Shown: positions 22,323-33,935 of the stretch, in pieces
How the letters are laid out: the number at the start of each line of letters is the position of its first letter
Numbering within the stretch: the first letter of the stretch is position 1
NCBI GenBank assembly: GCA_007115705.1
Contig: QXEO01000222.1
Span: 920,918 to 984,917, forward strand
Direction: 5' to 3'
Source: Dactylis glomerata
Taxonomy: Eukaryota > Streptophyta > Magnoliopsida > Poales > Poaceae
Length of the DNA: 64,000 bases
The notes under the pieces: model-generated
Told to the model about the DNA's origin: nothing
The model's database searches: none
The model's input: only the letters and a program-made list of their open reading frames with translations
Position numbers and translations under genes: made by a program

Positions 22323-25300
22323 CTACGCATAAAAACGTCGTAGTTGTTCTGCATTCCATGGGTTGCTCTCGTCCTTCCCAGTCTTCTTATCCTGTAGTCG
22401 ATATGCTCCTCCTGGTATTACTTCAGTGACGATGTAAGGTCCCACCCAAGGGGACTCCAATTTCCCGTGGCTGTCTTGCCTGAGTCGCAAAACAAGGTCT
22501 CCCACCACGAAAGATCGTGGACGAACTCGACTACTATGGTAGTTTCACAAGCTTTGTTGATATTGCGTAGCCCTTTCTAATGACTTGTCTCTTGCTTCAT
22601 CTAGTGCATCAACGTCGTCTTGCAATGCTTCTGTCGACGTCGCCTCGTCATATGCTGTCACTCTTGGAGCCTCGTGTGCAACCTCGATTGGAAGCACGGC
22701 TTCTGCGCCATGGACCAAGAAGAAAGGAGTTCCTTGAGTTGCTGCATTGGGTGTAGTTCTTAAGCTCCAAAGAATGGAGGGCAATTCTTCTACCCAAGCG
22801 CTCTTTGCTTTTTCGAGAGGTGCTAAAAGCCTCTTTTTTATTCCACTACATATCAAGCCATTGGCTTTTTCTACTTGCCCGTTCGTCTTCGGGTGTGCCA
22901 CGGATGCGAATTTGAGCTTGATCCCCAATCCTTCGCAGTAACTTTTGAATTCCTTTGAAGTAAAATTTGTCCCGTTGTCCGTGATAATGTTGTGCGGTAC
23001 ACCAAAACGAAAAACTATTGACTTGATAAAGCTGATTGCTGCTGTAGAATCTTGAGTTGTTACTGGAGCCGCTTCCACCCATTTGGTGAATTTATCGACT
23101 GCCACTAGCATGTAGACATGCCCTCCTGGCCAGGATTTGTGCAACTTTCCCACCATGTCAAGGCCCCATTGTGCGAAGGGCCAAGATAATGGTATTGTTT
23201 GTAACTCTGCTGCTGGTGCGTGCGGTCTGGATGCAAACCTTTGACATGCTTCACACTTTTGAACTATATCTTTTGCGTCTTCGATGGCTGTTAGCCAATA
23301 GAATCCCGCTCGAAAAGCTTTTGCCGCTATTGCTCTGCTGCTGGCGTGATGGCCACATACTCCGCCGTGTATGTCTTTCAATATTGCTTGCCCTTCCTGG
23401 GGTGTGACACAACGCTGTAAAACGCTGGTAATACTTCTCTTGTATAATTTTCCTTCCAACACGACAAACGCTTTCGATCTTCGAGTTATCCTCTTAGCCT
23501 CCACTGCATCTTTTGGTAGTTTTTTATTTATCATGTACGCAAGATATGGCTGCATCCACGTTTCTTCTATCATCATGACCTCCTCTGGTTCTGTCGGAGC
23601 CCCCGAGCCTGCTGTGGTAGTCGAACTTTTAGCACTTTTTATTGATCTTTCCGCTATTTCTTCCCAAAATACTCCAGATGGCACAGGTAAGCATTGTGAT
23701 CCGATATTTGCTAAAGTGTCGGCTTCTTCATTACTGTTCCTGCTGATGTGAGAGACTTCGCATCCATCGAACGTTCCTTCTATATAATGGTACAAATTCT
23801 TGTAGGCCATCATGTTGTCGTTGATTGTGTCACACCTGTTCATGACTTGCTGAACAACAAGGTTAGAATCTCCAAATATTTTCAGGCGAGTTGCTCCACA
23901 AGCTTTAGCCATCTTCATTCCGTGCAACAAAGCCTCGTACTCCGCTTCATTGTTAGAAGCCTGTGGAAAGCTCATCCTTAAGACATATTTCAATTTGTCG
24001 CCATGAGGCGATATCAATACTACTCCTGCGCCTGCGCCTTGGACTCGCTTAGAACCATCGAAATACATTGTCCAGGTACTCGATAAATCTGGTGGTCCCG
24101 TGCTTTGCAGCTCGAGCCACTCTGCTGTAAAATCTGGCAAGATTTGCGACTTGATCGCCTTCCTTTTTTCGTACGTGATGTCCATGGGAGATAACTCGAT
24201 ACCCCACAAAGAGACACGGCCCGTCGCTAAAGGGTTGTTCAATATGTTCGATAGTGGTGCTTCATTGACCACTATAATTGGGTGCACAGTAAAATACTGT
24301 CGTAACTTACGTGCAGTTGTGAAGACACTGTATGCCAACTTCTGATAATGCGGGTACCTCTGTTTGGTTGGAGATAGCACTTCACTGATGAAATATACCG
24401 GTCTCTGGACGCCATGAGCTTTGCCTTCTTCACTTCTTTCGACAACTAGAACTGTACTCACCACCTGATGGGTTGCGGCGATGTACAACAGCAGTGGCTC
24501 TTTTTCTTTAGGTGCGACCAGCACTGGTGGCGTGGAAAGCACTTTTTTCAATTGCGCAAACGCTACGTCTGCTTCTTCTGTCCACTCAAATTTGTCGTCC
24601 GACTTCTTCATAAGTGCATAAAAAGGAAGCGCCTTCTCCCCTAGTCGAGCAACGAAACGACTTAATGCTGCGACGCGTCCTGCTAATTTCTGTACGTCGT
24701 GGAGTTTCGTGGGTTTCCCCATTGTTAGAATTGCTTGAATCTTCTCTGGATTTGCCTCTATTCCTCGTGCTGACACCAAGAACCCCAAAAGTTGCCCTGC
24801 TGACACTCCGAAGGAACACTTTGTCGGGTTCAGCTTAAGCTTGTACTTGTTCAGGTTGTCGAAGGTTTCTGCCAAGTCGCTGATTAAGGATTTCTCTTCT
24901 CTTGTTGTGATGACTACATCATCAATGTAGACTTGGATATTGCGTCCTATTTGGCTCCCGAGGCAGTTTTGCATCATCCGTTGATAAGTTGCTCCTGCAT
25001 TTTTTAGGCCGAACGGCATTACCTGATAGCAAAATACTCCGTATGGTGTGATGAAGGCTGTTTTTTCTTCGTCCTCTTTCTTCAATTTGATCTGATTGTA
25101 ACCAGAATATGCGTCCAAAAAGGAAAGCCTTGCGCATCCCGCTGTTGAATCGATTATCTGATCGATGTGGGGTAAAGGGAAGGGATCCTTTGGACAATGC
25201 TTATTGAGAGATGTGTAGTCGACACATACTCTTTGTACGTCTGTGTTCTTCTTGGGTACTATTACTGGGTTCGACACCCAACTCGAAGTTTTGATTTCTC

Positions 25301-25514
25301 TGATAAATCCGGCATTTTCTAGCCTGTGTAATTCTGACGCTATCGCCTTCCTCTTAGGCTCATCAAATCGCCTCAATGGTTGCTTGACTGGTTTCGCCTT
25401 GGGATCTACATTAAGTGCGTGCTCGACGAGTTCCCTGGGAACCCCTGGCATGTCCGATGGACACCAGGCGAAGATTTCCCAGCGCTCACAGAGGAACTCG
25501 ATGAGCGCGCCTTC
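22323..25514 (-). pseudogene. Tat- pol: RT, RNase H, second RNase H, integrase (one internal stop)
   Basis: On the minus strand the frame is open from the codon after TAG 25517-25515 to a TGA at 22547-22545, and it continues in frame to TAG at about 22323. RT has FLDAYSGYNQIKL, PFGLKNAGATYQR and YIDD (24929-24918). RNase H covers about 24450-24130, and a second RNase H starts MYFDGSKRVQGAGAG near 24070. The integrase zinc module is CGHHASS...CEACQ (about 23360-23230). Its core has GLDMVG, ITDNGTNF and TNGQVEKANG. The C-terminal module (SPWVGPYIVTEV) follows the TGA. Domain motifs are intact, so one C-to-T change (CGA to TGA) is the only defect seen in pol apart from the UAG at its start. Confidence 0.93.
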
Positions 25515-28396
25515 CTATGCGGGATCCAGGTTCACCGCAATTGATGTTGTCTTGCTTGGATCAGTAGGGTGGACTTGAATTTTCTTTGAGTCCTGCGTTG
25601 TGTCGAAAGCCTTATCCGGCAGGGATCGTCCAACGTCGGGTAGCACATTGTGATCTGTTTCTCCTTTTAACCTCTCATATTTTGCTGTCATGCCGAAGGT
25701 TTGCGCCATCTTGTTGAATTCTCTGTCGCATGTGTTGGCTACTTCAAAGCTCCCTTGTACTGTAATTGTTCCTTTGGGCCCTGGAATTTTTAACGTGAGA
25801 TACGCGTAGTGTGATACTGCCATGAATTTTGCAAATGCTGGGCGCCCCAGGATTGCATGATATTGTGACGGCCAATCCATAACTTCGAACTCCAATTTCT
25901 CTCTTCTATAGTTTTCGCTGCTGCCAAAGCAGACATCGAGTTCTATTCTTCCCAAAGGGTAGTTTGCTGCTCCTGGTACTATTCCGTGGAAAGAGCAATC
26001 TGTTGGCTTCAGACTTGTCGGTGAGATGCACATTGCCTTCAGTGTTCTAGCATATATTAAGTTTATGCCGCTCCCTGCATCCATGAACACTCTTCCGATG
26101 TCGTACCCTCCTATTTGCGCTTTTAGAACCATAGGCGAGTGGCCCGGCCTGGGAACTTTCCTTGGGTGGTCTGCTCTACTGAACTTGACTGGTTGCTCTG
26201 ACCATCGTAGGTACTCTGTGGTAGCTGGTGGTGATGATATTGCTAGGTTCACTTGCCTGGATATGCTCTTTCGCTCTTTCTTCGACTTAGGCACCGGTTG
26301 AATCATAGCGGATATGTATACTTTTGACTCTAGGTGCTTTGATAATCTTTGAATTTGATATCCTTGACTTCTACATTTTTCTCCTTGCCTTCCTTCTTGG
26401 CTTGAGCCCATGGCGCCTTGCAACCTTAGGAATGTTCTGCAATCCTTCATCTGGTGATTTGAGACCCTTTTCCCGTCGAGGTACGCGTAGTGGATTCGAC
26501 AAGGTCCGTATAGCATATCCTCAGCCGAAGGACCAGAGTACCTTGATTTTTCTGTTCCTTTTGCTTGAAACCTCCTACTTTCATACCCTTCTTCTTCTTC
26601 TAGTATATAACCTGCGGCTACCTGATTTCGCCTTCCTTGGTTACCCCCGCTGCGGTATCGTCTCCTCTGTCGACTTATTCTGTCGACTTCTGGCGAACGT
26701 CCTCTTTTATTGTTATACGCGTCCTCTCCATCAGCGAATTTGTTGGCTTGTTCCATTAGCTCAGTTACTGTCGTAGGTCTTGTTCTTCCTATTTCTTCCA
26801 CAAGATCTGAGCGTCAAAGTCCTTCCGAAAAGGCGTCTATTGCTCGTTTGTCGGAGACGTCTTCTGCTGAGTTTTTGATTATACTCCAGCGTTGTATATA
26901 AGAACGTAGCGTTTCGCCTTTCTTCTGCACACATGCTTTAACTTCTTCCAATGATGCTGGGCGCTTGTAGGTGGAACGAAAATTTCTTGTGAATTGACTT
27001 TCGAGTTCCCCCCAGCTTCCAATGGATTCGTCGGGTAGGGTGTTCAACCAGGACCGGGCAGCGCCGGTGAGGTGCAGCTGCAAACTTTGCATTGCAGTTG
27101 CCTTTGTTCCTCCTAGTATCTGTACTGCCTGTAGATAATCTGATAGCCATAAGGTGGGTTCCTGCGACCCGTCGTACTTATTCTGGTCGTGTGGTAGTTT
27201 GAATCTTTTGGGTACCCGCGTTTTGCGAACCCTGCGGGTAAAGCATAACGCACCCATATCTTTATCGTCGCCTTCGTAATTTTCTTCCCTCCAAGCATGT
27301 CGCGATTTATTTACTCGAGCTTGTGCTATTATACTTCTTGCATCTTCCTTCTTTTTCTGCTGCTTCTTCTCTTCTGATAACTTGCTATAGTCGTTGTCTG
27401 CGCGATTGTATCTGAACTTCTCCTTGTGATTTGTCGACTTCTTCTCTGGGCCTTGTTCCCTGATCTTACCTTCTACTATTCCAAGGCTTCGTATTGCGGC
27501 TCAGTGCATATCTTCTTGCGGGTCTCCATGGTCTAGTCTTGTAGCTAGCAAATACGCTTGTGCTGCTGCCAATGCTGCCTCTGGCGTTTTTGTATCAGGT
27601 CATCTTCCTCCTGTTCTAGCTGCGGGGTGGGGCTCCTCGAGTAGCCTTCTTCTCTGTCGCATGCTGTTGCCCCCCTTCTGTGTTTTGGATCTCCGCGCCT
27701 CTCTCTGCTATATTCTGAGTCTTCACTATAGTCTTCCCAGTATTCTTCCCTTGACATACTGTTGTTGTCTTGAAACATCATATCTCTTTCCTCCCTTAGT
27801 TTCTTCTTGTGTTGGTATAGTGCATACTGATATCCCATTAGGACTTCTCTTCTTGATCCCTCGGGTACTTCTGTACCATGATTAATGGCTGACGTAATCA
27901 TTCTCCATTCACCAGCCGAGACGTGGACTTTCTCTTTTTCCTTTTTGTTGTGATCTTTCATTTTGTCGACTTGCCTGTCGACCTTTTTACTTCCTTCGCT
28001 GTTGTTTCCTTCTTCTGCTTCAGTGATAATGACGCATAACTAATGTACTTTGGAGACGCCGCTGTTTCCTACGGCGAAGTCCTTTACGTTGTTGTGCGTC
28101 TGACATTCTTTTCCTTCTGAGTCAAAACTTTCCTGAATTTCGTCGCTTTCTGCGATTGATGCTTTTCCTAAGCTGACCGGCGAGTTTACCTCACTGGAAG
28201 AGCCTTCTGATGACTCCAATGCTTCCTCTGTTTCGGGCTTGCTTGCCGACAGATCTGGATTCGTCGAATCCGAGAGGCGGGATGAACCCGATGGCCCGAT
28301 GAGGATGCTCAAACTTCCAATTGTTAGTTCCACCTCTTGACTTCCGTCGACTTCTGAACTGTTGTTGGCTAAAAGCGAAAAAGCCGTCGAATTCAT
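25515..28396 (-). pseudogene. Tat- Gag-protease, several stops and one frameshift, ending in UAG
   Basis: The first ATG after the PBS is at 28396. The N-terminal acidic part stops at TAG 28042-28040 and then continues in frame. A frameshift lies near 27560-27600. The Gag core (LWLSDYLQAVQILGG ... FTRNFRSTYKRP) ends at TGA 26816-26814 and continues in frame to a C/H cluster (CRIHYAYLDG...NHQMKDC), a linker with EYLRWSEQPVKF, the retropepsin motif VFMDAGSGINLIY (about 26090-26050) and ILGRPAF. It ends in TAG at 25517-25515, directly in frame with RT. Most stops are explained by C-to-T change of CGA or CAG codons. Confidence 0.88.
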
Positions 28397-28412
28397 GATT
28401 CCAACGCCCAGA

Positions 28413-28431
28413 GTCCCCACGGTCGGCGCCA
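28413..28431 (-). other. primer-binding site of Tat-
   Basis: The minus strand reads TGGCGCCGACCGTGGGGAC two bases inside the 5' LTR. TGGCGCC plus a GTGGGGA-type tail is the usual Tat-clade arrangement. I do not assign the primer tRNA with certainty. Confidence 0.82.
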
Positions 28432-28433
28432 AT

Positions 28434-28768
28434 TGACGAGGGTTAACTCGACAAATGTCCTAGATGAAGGACTTAGGATCGGGGAGATAGGGCGTCGGAT
28501 GAACTCGAAGGTAAAGTTAGTCGAAATAGGTGTGTATCAAAAGTAAACTTGGGTGTTCAACCTGGCTTGCTTTCAATCTGCCCTACACCGTCCCCTCCTG
28601 ACCCCTATATATAGGTGGCCAGGTCTCGAGGATCGGGTAGGGTTCGATACAGATTACAAATATCGACATACGGCAATAACTCGTATTCGACTATCATTAC
28701 AATTGGGCCTAGCTAAACGGGCCTCAGGGGTACTCAACTAACGGGCTCTATTAACTATACCCTTGTCA
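28434..28768 (-). repeat. 5' LTR of Tat- (335 bp)
   Basis: Same sequence as 19925-20259 except one base. Followed by CTCGT, the right copy of the TSD. Its inner end abuts the PBS. Confidence 0.96.
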
Positions 28769-29012
28769 CTCGTTCAAAGAGAGGGACCTGGTGCTATGCC
28801 TCAAACAGCAGAAGTCCCACAAGCTATCCCCGCCTTGGGAAGGACCCTTCGTCATCAGCAAAGCTCTATTGAATGGTTCCTACTACCTCGTTGATATTTG
28901 CGAGCTAGATAAGCGACCCAGTAAGAAGCGCAAATGAAGAGACCCTGACGATATCTACGATAAAACAGATCGTCCATGGAACATCGCACAGCTACGTCCT
29001 TTCTACACTTAG
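28769..29012 (+). pseudogene. Tat+ integrase C-terminus, resumed after Tat-
   Basis: Removing Tat- joins ...SRRVRKR at 19924 to this segment, which reads FKERDLVLCLKQQ, PPWEGPFVISKAL and, after a TGA, WNIAQLRPFYT with TAG at 29010-29012. The PWEGPF and LRPFY phrases are typical of the C-terminal integrase module in this clade and match SPWVGPYIV and QLRRFYA in Tat-. This confirms that Tat- cut the integrase gene. Confidence 0.88.
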
Positions 29013-29656
29013 CACTTACCTAGCTATGTAATAGGCACCTCTATATGATCAATGAAATAAAGCATTTGGTTCACTCTTAATTTTTTCTGAGTCTTTTACC
29101 TCCTTTATTGTTCATTTAGATCGTATGGAACCTTTGCGCAATTGTTCTTTGCACTTGCATCTTTTTAAATCCGCCATAACGGTCTGCGTAGCATATTTAT
29201 GTTTTGATCTCCATCTGATGTTCTTTGTGTGGATTCCTGAGTAGTGACTTTTTGACGATCTAAGCCGCCATCTGCTAAGGGTTTTGGACGGTTGCTATTA
29301 AGTATCGTCGCCCTAGCGGATTGTTCGTGCGAAGATTTTGCCATCTCACGAAAAGTCAAGCACAAAGAGCCGGATGGCGGATCGCATAATCCTACGTGTG
29401 AATTTTTTTTTGAAGTGTTATTTTTTGAGCATGTCAAACAACTGCAAGTTGCATAAAAATAGGCCTGGCAGTTCTTTTGCACATAAAACCACTTCATAAA
29501 AAATTGCCACAAGTTCAAAAGCATTCACTGATCCGCCACAAGCAGATCAGGCAAAGTGCAGAGCATACACAGAGTTTAAATAAGTTTAACTTACAGACCC
29601 ACTCAGGGGCCGAATTGATGCAATTGTTTTTCTCCTACCATATTGCAGGGCATAGT
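29013..29656. other. Tat+ spacer between integrase and antisense gene
   Basis: Non-coding stretch containing an aataaa at 29055 that would suit a pol transcript 3' end. No domain seen on either strand. Confidence 0.55.
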
Positions 29657-30689
29657 TTAAATGGCTGGCAGAACTCCAGAAGACACCTCATCACCGCCAT
29701 CAGGACCAGCGGTGGCTGCAGAGACCGACGCCGAAGCTTCGCTTGCAGACCCCGGCAGATCATATGCTTCGTAGTATACATTCAGCTGGGTGCCCAGGGC
29801 ACACAGCTGATCATATCCCAGCACACTCTACCGGATGGCGGCTTCGTTCACCGGCGCTCTGTCCTCGCCACTCTCTGGGATGCCGGTAGTGGGCCTTCGC
29901 CAAGGTTAGGGCAGTTCTGGCACCACCCCGAGCGGAAGACTGCTTCCAGTCCGCCATTAGCCCAGGTACGAGCAGCAGCTTCTTGGTAAGCCCTATGGCG
30001 GAAAGGCTAGTGGAGCCCGCTATCTGCAGACTCCCGCACGCCTGACGACCAGCGTTGAGAAGGCCATCCAGCTCCTTCTTCGCTACGTCAGTGGCCATGC
30101 GCAAGCCTATGGCGGAATCCACTTCACCTTGGTCCAGGGTCGCTGCATAGGGGAAACAAGCAAGGCGTCACATTTGGCGTAACGCATTATTACAAACTAC
30201 GAAGTATGGAGAGCCATCGATACCTAGCAAGGTCTTCTGGAAGTGATTGAGGGGCTCGTTAAAGCCATCTTGCCGCTGTTCAAATTTGGCGGCGGCTTTG
30301 CGGAGATCCTCTATCTCCTTGTCCTTCTTCAGGTTATGGCATTCCTGGTCCTTCGGCTGCTCCTCGAGGAGGGTATTCGAGGCCAATGATTTTTGGAGCT
30401 GCTGCTGCAGCCCCTTCATCGCAATAGCGTGGCCCTTTTCCACCCCCTCAAGCGTGGACTTAAGCTTGGCAGCATCTGCATGGCAGAAGTGTCAGCACAG
30501 TATTGATCGAATAAGCATAAAGGTACTTAAACTTGTTCGAGACAAAAGAAAATTATCGCTATTCTCAAGCTGCTGCTGCAAGTCCGCCACAAGAGCGCTT
30601 CTTTCCGCCAGCTCCTTCTCTTGCGAGCTGACGACCTGGACCAGGTCCTCTACAACTTTCTTGTAATTCTGGCAAAACGATATAATGTG

Positions 30690-31035
30690 TTAGTCACTCT
30701 TAGAGCTTTATGCCGGATAATTATCCACCATAACGCTCGGGGGCTACTCACGAGGATTTTTTAGTCACTCTTAGAGCTTTATGCCGGAAAGTTATCCGCC
30801 ATAACGCTCGGGGGCTACTCATACTGATTTTTTGTCTTCTTAGAGCTTTACGCCGGATAGTTATCCGCCATAATGCTCGGGGGCTACTCAGTGTAAAATT
30901 TAAAGTTCTCTACAGAGCACTGTATAATATGACAGCGCTCATGGGCTATACTATGCAAAAGTTTAAAAAAGTTTCTCTTAGAGCTCCATAGCGGATCATC
31001 TATGAAAATCCGCTATGACGCTCGGGGGCTACTGG
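30690..31035 (+). repeat. four tandem/near-tandem units ending in PPT-like gctcgggggctact
   Basis: Units of about 70 bp start near 30690, 30761, 30832 and 30976. Each has cttagagct..., a gccgga/ccgcca inverted pair and a gctcgggggctact end. That end resembles the true PPT before the LTR (ccctgggggctac, 33387-33399). The array lies in an intron of the antisense gene. Confidence 0.85.
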
Positions 31036-33007
31036 GACTACATACCTCTTTCACAATACTGGTTCTCTGAACAAACGATGACATGGCGGTTGACACATGG
31101 TTACTGGCCTCCTCCTGCAAGTGGTCAAGACGGAAAAGAGCTTCTTCTTTCTTTTTCCACTTTGGGGCCTCCCCAGCTCTTGCGCCCATCTCGACTATTT
31201 TCCTGCCGAAACTCACCTTCTTTGCGCTTTTAGCACGATGGGTGGAGGGCCCAGCATCCTTTGCCAAAGCATCTGCCATATTGCTAGCCCTTTGGGCAGA
31301 AGTGGAAGGTCCGGTTGGGCGGATAGGGGCATCAGGTGTTGGTGGAACATCGGCTGGGGATGGTTTGGCCCTTGGAGGCTTTTGGCCAGCAACCTTTCTT
31401 CTCCTATGCGCAAAGTCAAAGTCACAGATCAGAACAGGTCAAGTTATAGATGGTATGAAATCAAAAATAGATATCTTCCTTACTTCCGCTCTGGTAGATT
31501 GATAGTGGCGGAGTGCTCAGGCACGGTGTCCAAATGACCACGTAGAGCAGGGGACGGATGGCGGGAGATAACTCTCTTGCCTAATCCTCGTACACGCCCG
31601 CCCGCGCCATGAACACCGCAGGGAACAGTTGCCGAGGGCTCATCCGCCACAGTCTCCTCTTCCGCCACCCTCTGTCTTTTTGGAGATGAGGATGTTTCGT
31701 CCTCATCATCGGTAAGCTCCTTCGTCCGGGGATAACGGACAAGACGGCTCAGTTCGGATGGCGGAAGGGAAGAAAGCTGCAGAAAGATGCAAAGTTATTC
31801 AAGGAAAATAACAGTTATGGCGGAACAGGGAGGCACTTACCTCTGGACAGTTGCCGTTCTCATACGTGGGGATCTTTAGCTTCAATGGCTCATCCCGTCC
31901 CACCTTGATAATGTTGCAGATTCGGTTCTCGATCTCCTCAGCAGATAGTTCCTCCTTGGAGTAGCGTTGAGGATCGTCATTCCCGCTATACTCGCACATC
32001 AAAGCTGGGCGATATTGGAGAGGCTGAATCCACCATGACATCCAGCAGTGGATGGTGTCAGCACCTGTCAGTCCAGAAAATACAAGTTTCAAAATCCGTC
32101 GTGAGCATAGTTGGCATTCGTCGTCCATGGTAAAATCGTCCATGATGCCCTAGCTATCTTGCTCCTCGGCGAGGCCATCAACAAAAGACCGCAGGCCGTA
32201 CTTCCTTTCAGGAGGGGCCTGGTCAGCCTGATAGAAGAAAGATCCCCGCCATCCCTTTGCAAAATCATGCGGGGTAATATACGGGTATGATTTCCCGCTC
32301 CGGGGAACAAATGAGACCGATCCGCAATTGCGAGGATCTCCATTTGCATCCCGGTTGTGGCGGATGTTAAAGTACAAGCGGAATAAGTCTCCACGTGGGT
32401 TGATACCTAGGTATCCCTCGCATAGCGCGACGAATCCCGCTATGACTGTGAAGCTATTTGGTGCGATATGGTGCAGCTGTAACCTGTAATGCCGGAGTAC
32501 GCCATTCAAGAAGTAGGATGGCGGAAGGCTGAGGCCCCGGTCGATGTGAGACTTCAGCATAACGATCTCCCCATTAGAAGGGGCTGGCATGACTGCACCA
32601 GGATCAACCCATCATCTGGAAATCTCCTTGGCCGCAATTCGTCCTTCTTGCTCCAATGAAGATAGAATTCCCTCATCTAGATTGCAGGGATCCCAGCTAC
32701 CTCCCGAGGTCTCGGGTATGGCGGACTCTGTGTCAGATGACCGCGCTGAGCTCTCTGTAGCTTCAGACTTTGAGGCTTGGCGTGGCGATTCTGGTTCCAT
32801 GGCGGCCAGAGGAGTGGAAGAAATGACTTCCAAGATCTCGAGCGAGGAAGAGGAAGACGATGCCAGCTTGTGGCGGAAAAAGCCACCGGCGGCAAGAAAT
32901 TCCGGTGGCGGCTCACCGGAGATGATGGAGCTCTCGTGGAGGCGCTGAGGAGAGAGAGAGCGAGGGGGGTGAATGAGGTGTGACCGGCCGGGGGAGAGAG
33001 GCCGGGG

Positions 33008-33016
33008 TATATATAG
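33008..33016 (-). promoter_or_regulatory. TATA box of the antisense PF04195-like gene
   Basis: The minus strand reads CTATATATA inside GC-rich flanks, about 210 bp before the predicted ATG. A CT-rich leader follows (ctctctctctcctcagcg). Just upstream is a gattagggttt (telo-box-like) element. The same arrangement is seen for the Tat- antisense gene. Confidence 0.6.
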
Positions 33017-33386
33017 GCCCCGGACCTCGAGATTCGTGCCCGCCATCACAACCGCTCCTCCTGATCGCAGAAACCCTAATCTAGCGACACGTGTCCGGGA
33101 GTAAAAAAGTAACTTCAGTAAAAACAGTGCATGCGCTGTGAATCTTGCCCTAGAAGGAACTACGTGCCAAAATTTACGGCGGATTTCTATGGTATGATCC
33201 AACGGATCCCGGAAATCTCGCTAAGTGCAAAACTACGTCGCTTGATCCACTATTTACGGTGGACTGATAGATGGAGAAAAGAGGAACATCAAGAACCGCC
33301 ATCCAGACGCAGAACAAAAGATGAGCTATGGCGGATATACTCCACCAAAGACGAGGCATGGCGGATGGAGATGGCGATCTTAAATT

Positions 33387-33399
33387 CCCTGGGGGCTAC
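33387..33399 (+). other. polypurine tract of Tat+
   Basis: ccctgggggctac directly before the 3' LTR start at 33400; the plus-strand DNA priming site. Confidence 0.7.
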
Positions 33400-33935
33400 T
33401 GTTGGGGATATACCAAATGGGTATTACCAGCGACGTAGTCCTAAACCAGCAAGCCAGGGTGGCCCATCAGGGTGGTATGGCGGATTGCCTACCGGGCGGC
33501 CCAGTTGCTGGAAATACCATGGCGGTACTGGATGCAGGAGCTTATGGCGGATCCGGAGATAGGCCCATGGCGGGTTGCCTTGTAATACACGCATAGGACT
33601 TAGTCTAGGACTCTAGTTTGTATCCGCTCCGGTACCATCGTGTAGCCCACGCCAGGCGCCTTTATAAGCCGGCGTGGAGGAGCCCTTGAGGCACAACAGA
33701 AGAGCTTAGACTTACAGCTAATCGCATAGCGAAACAGCCAACCTCATCATTGTAACCGAGCACTTGTTGCCATATAGTGAATTATAGCAGCACGTAGGGT
33801 CTCGCCACCATTGCGGGATCTGAAGCTGGGAAAACTCGTGCTACCACCGTCCTGGATCGCTCCGCCGTGTTCACCCCCTTCCACAAACCGCCATACACCT
33901 ACCCCCATGGCAGATCTGTTGACGAAACCACGACA
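33400..33935 (+). repeat. 3' LTR of Tat+ (about 536 bp)
   Basis: It starts TGTTGGGGATATACC after the PPT and most likely ends ACGACA at 33935, before host element A resumes (ttctttttcttttatttgag, as at 42042-42060). The 5' LTR is deleted, so the end is inferred from the host match and from the TGT...ACA ends. Confidence 0.75.

Larger units (their letters stand above)
19925..28768 (-). mobile_element. Tat-lineage gypsy element Tat-, full length, recent insertion
   Basis: The LTRs (19925-20259 and 28434-28768) are 335 bp each, and I find one base difference (G/A near 20030 against 28539). The TSD CTCGT is exact at 19920-19924 and 28769-28773. The PBS is at 28431-28413 and the PPT at 20270-20260. 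On the minus strand the order is Gag, PR, RT, RNase H, second RNase H, integrase. The 2-kb 3' region holds an oppositely oriented B3/AT-hook gene (21308-21877). Several stops interrupt the polyprotein although the LTRs are nearly identical, suggesting it moved with helper enzymes or decayed quickly after insertion. Confidence 0.95.
29657..33016 (-). pseudogene. antisense multi-exon PF04195-like ('putative gypsy type transposon') gene of Tat+
   Basis: Minus strand, from a TATA at 33016-33008. The ATG near 32800 opens a Ser/Glu-rich N-terminus. It leads into the conserved block LPPSYFLNGVLRHYRLQLHH, CEGYLGINPR, GWRGSFFYQ and CWMSWWIQPLQYRP, which I recognise as the Transposase_28/PF04195 type. 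Splice sites are plausible: a donor GTAAGT near 31844 and another GTAAGG near 31485, an acceptor (tttctgcag) near 31780, and further exons to about 29657. Later exons (30660-30560, 30480-30190) give heptad-rich coiled coils (KEIEDLRKAAAKFEQ). In-frame stops near 32610 (TGA) and 32155 (TAG) disable it. Molecular role unknown; it was probably once expressed from its own promoter inside the 3' region of Tat+. Confidence 0.78.
15055..33935 (+). mobile_element. Tat-lineage gypsy element Tat+, 5'-truncated, split by Tat-
   Basis: Domain order is Gag, PR, RT, RNase H, second RNase H (aRH), integrase, then a 3' region with an antisense gene, a PPT and one LTR (33400-33935). The second RNase H and the antisense 3' gene are hallmarks of the Tat clade. 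The 5' LTR and leader are missing: the left junction (about 15055) drops straight into Gag. About 60-80 bp of host element A is also missing at the joint (compare 41950-42040), so a deletion removed both. Several stops and frameshifts show it is dead. The borders are approximate by a few bases. Confidence 0.85.

Noticed and set aside
30690..31035. CRISPR-like spaced repeats
   Set aside because: Plant nuclear retrotransposon context; the repeats are adjoining PPT-bearing units with no unique equal-length spacers.
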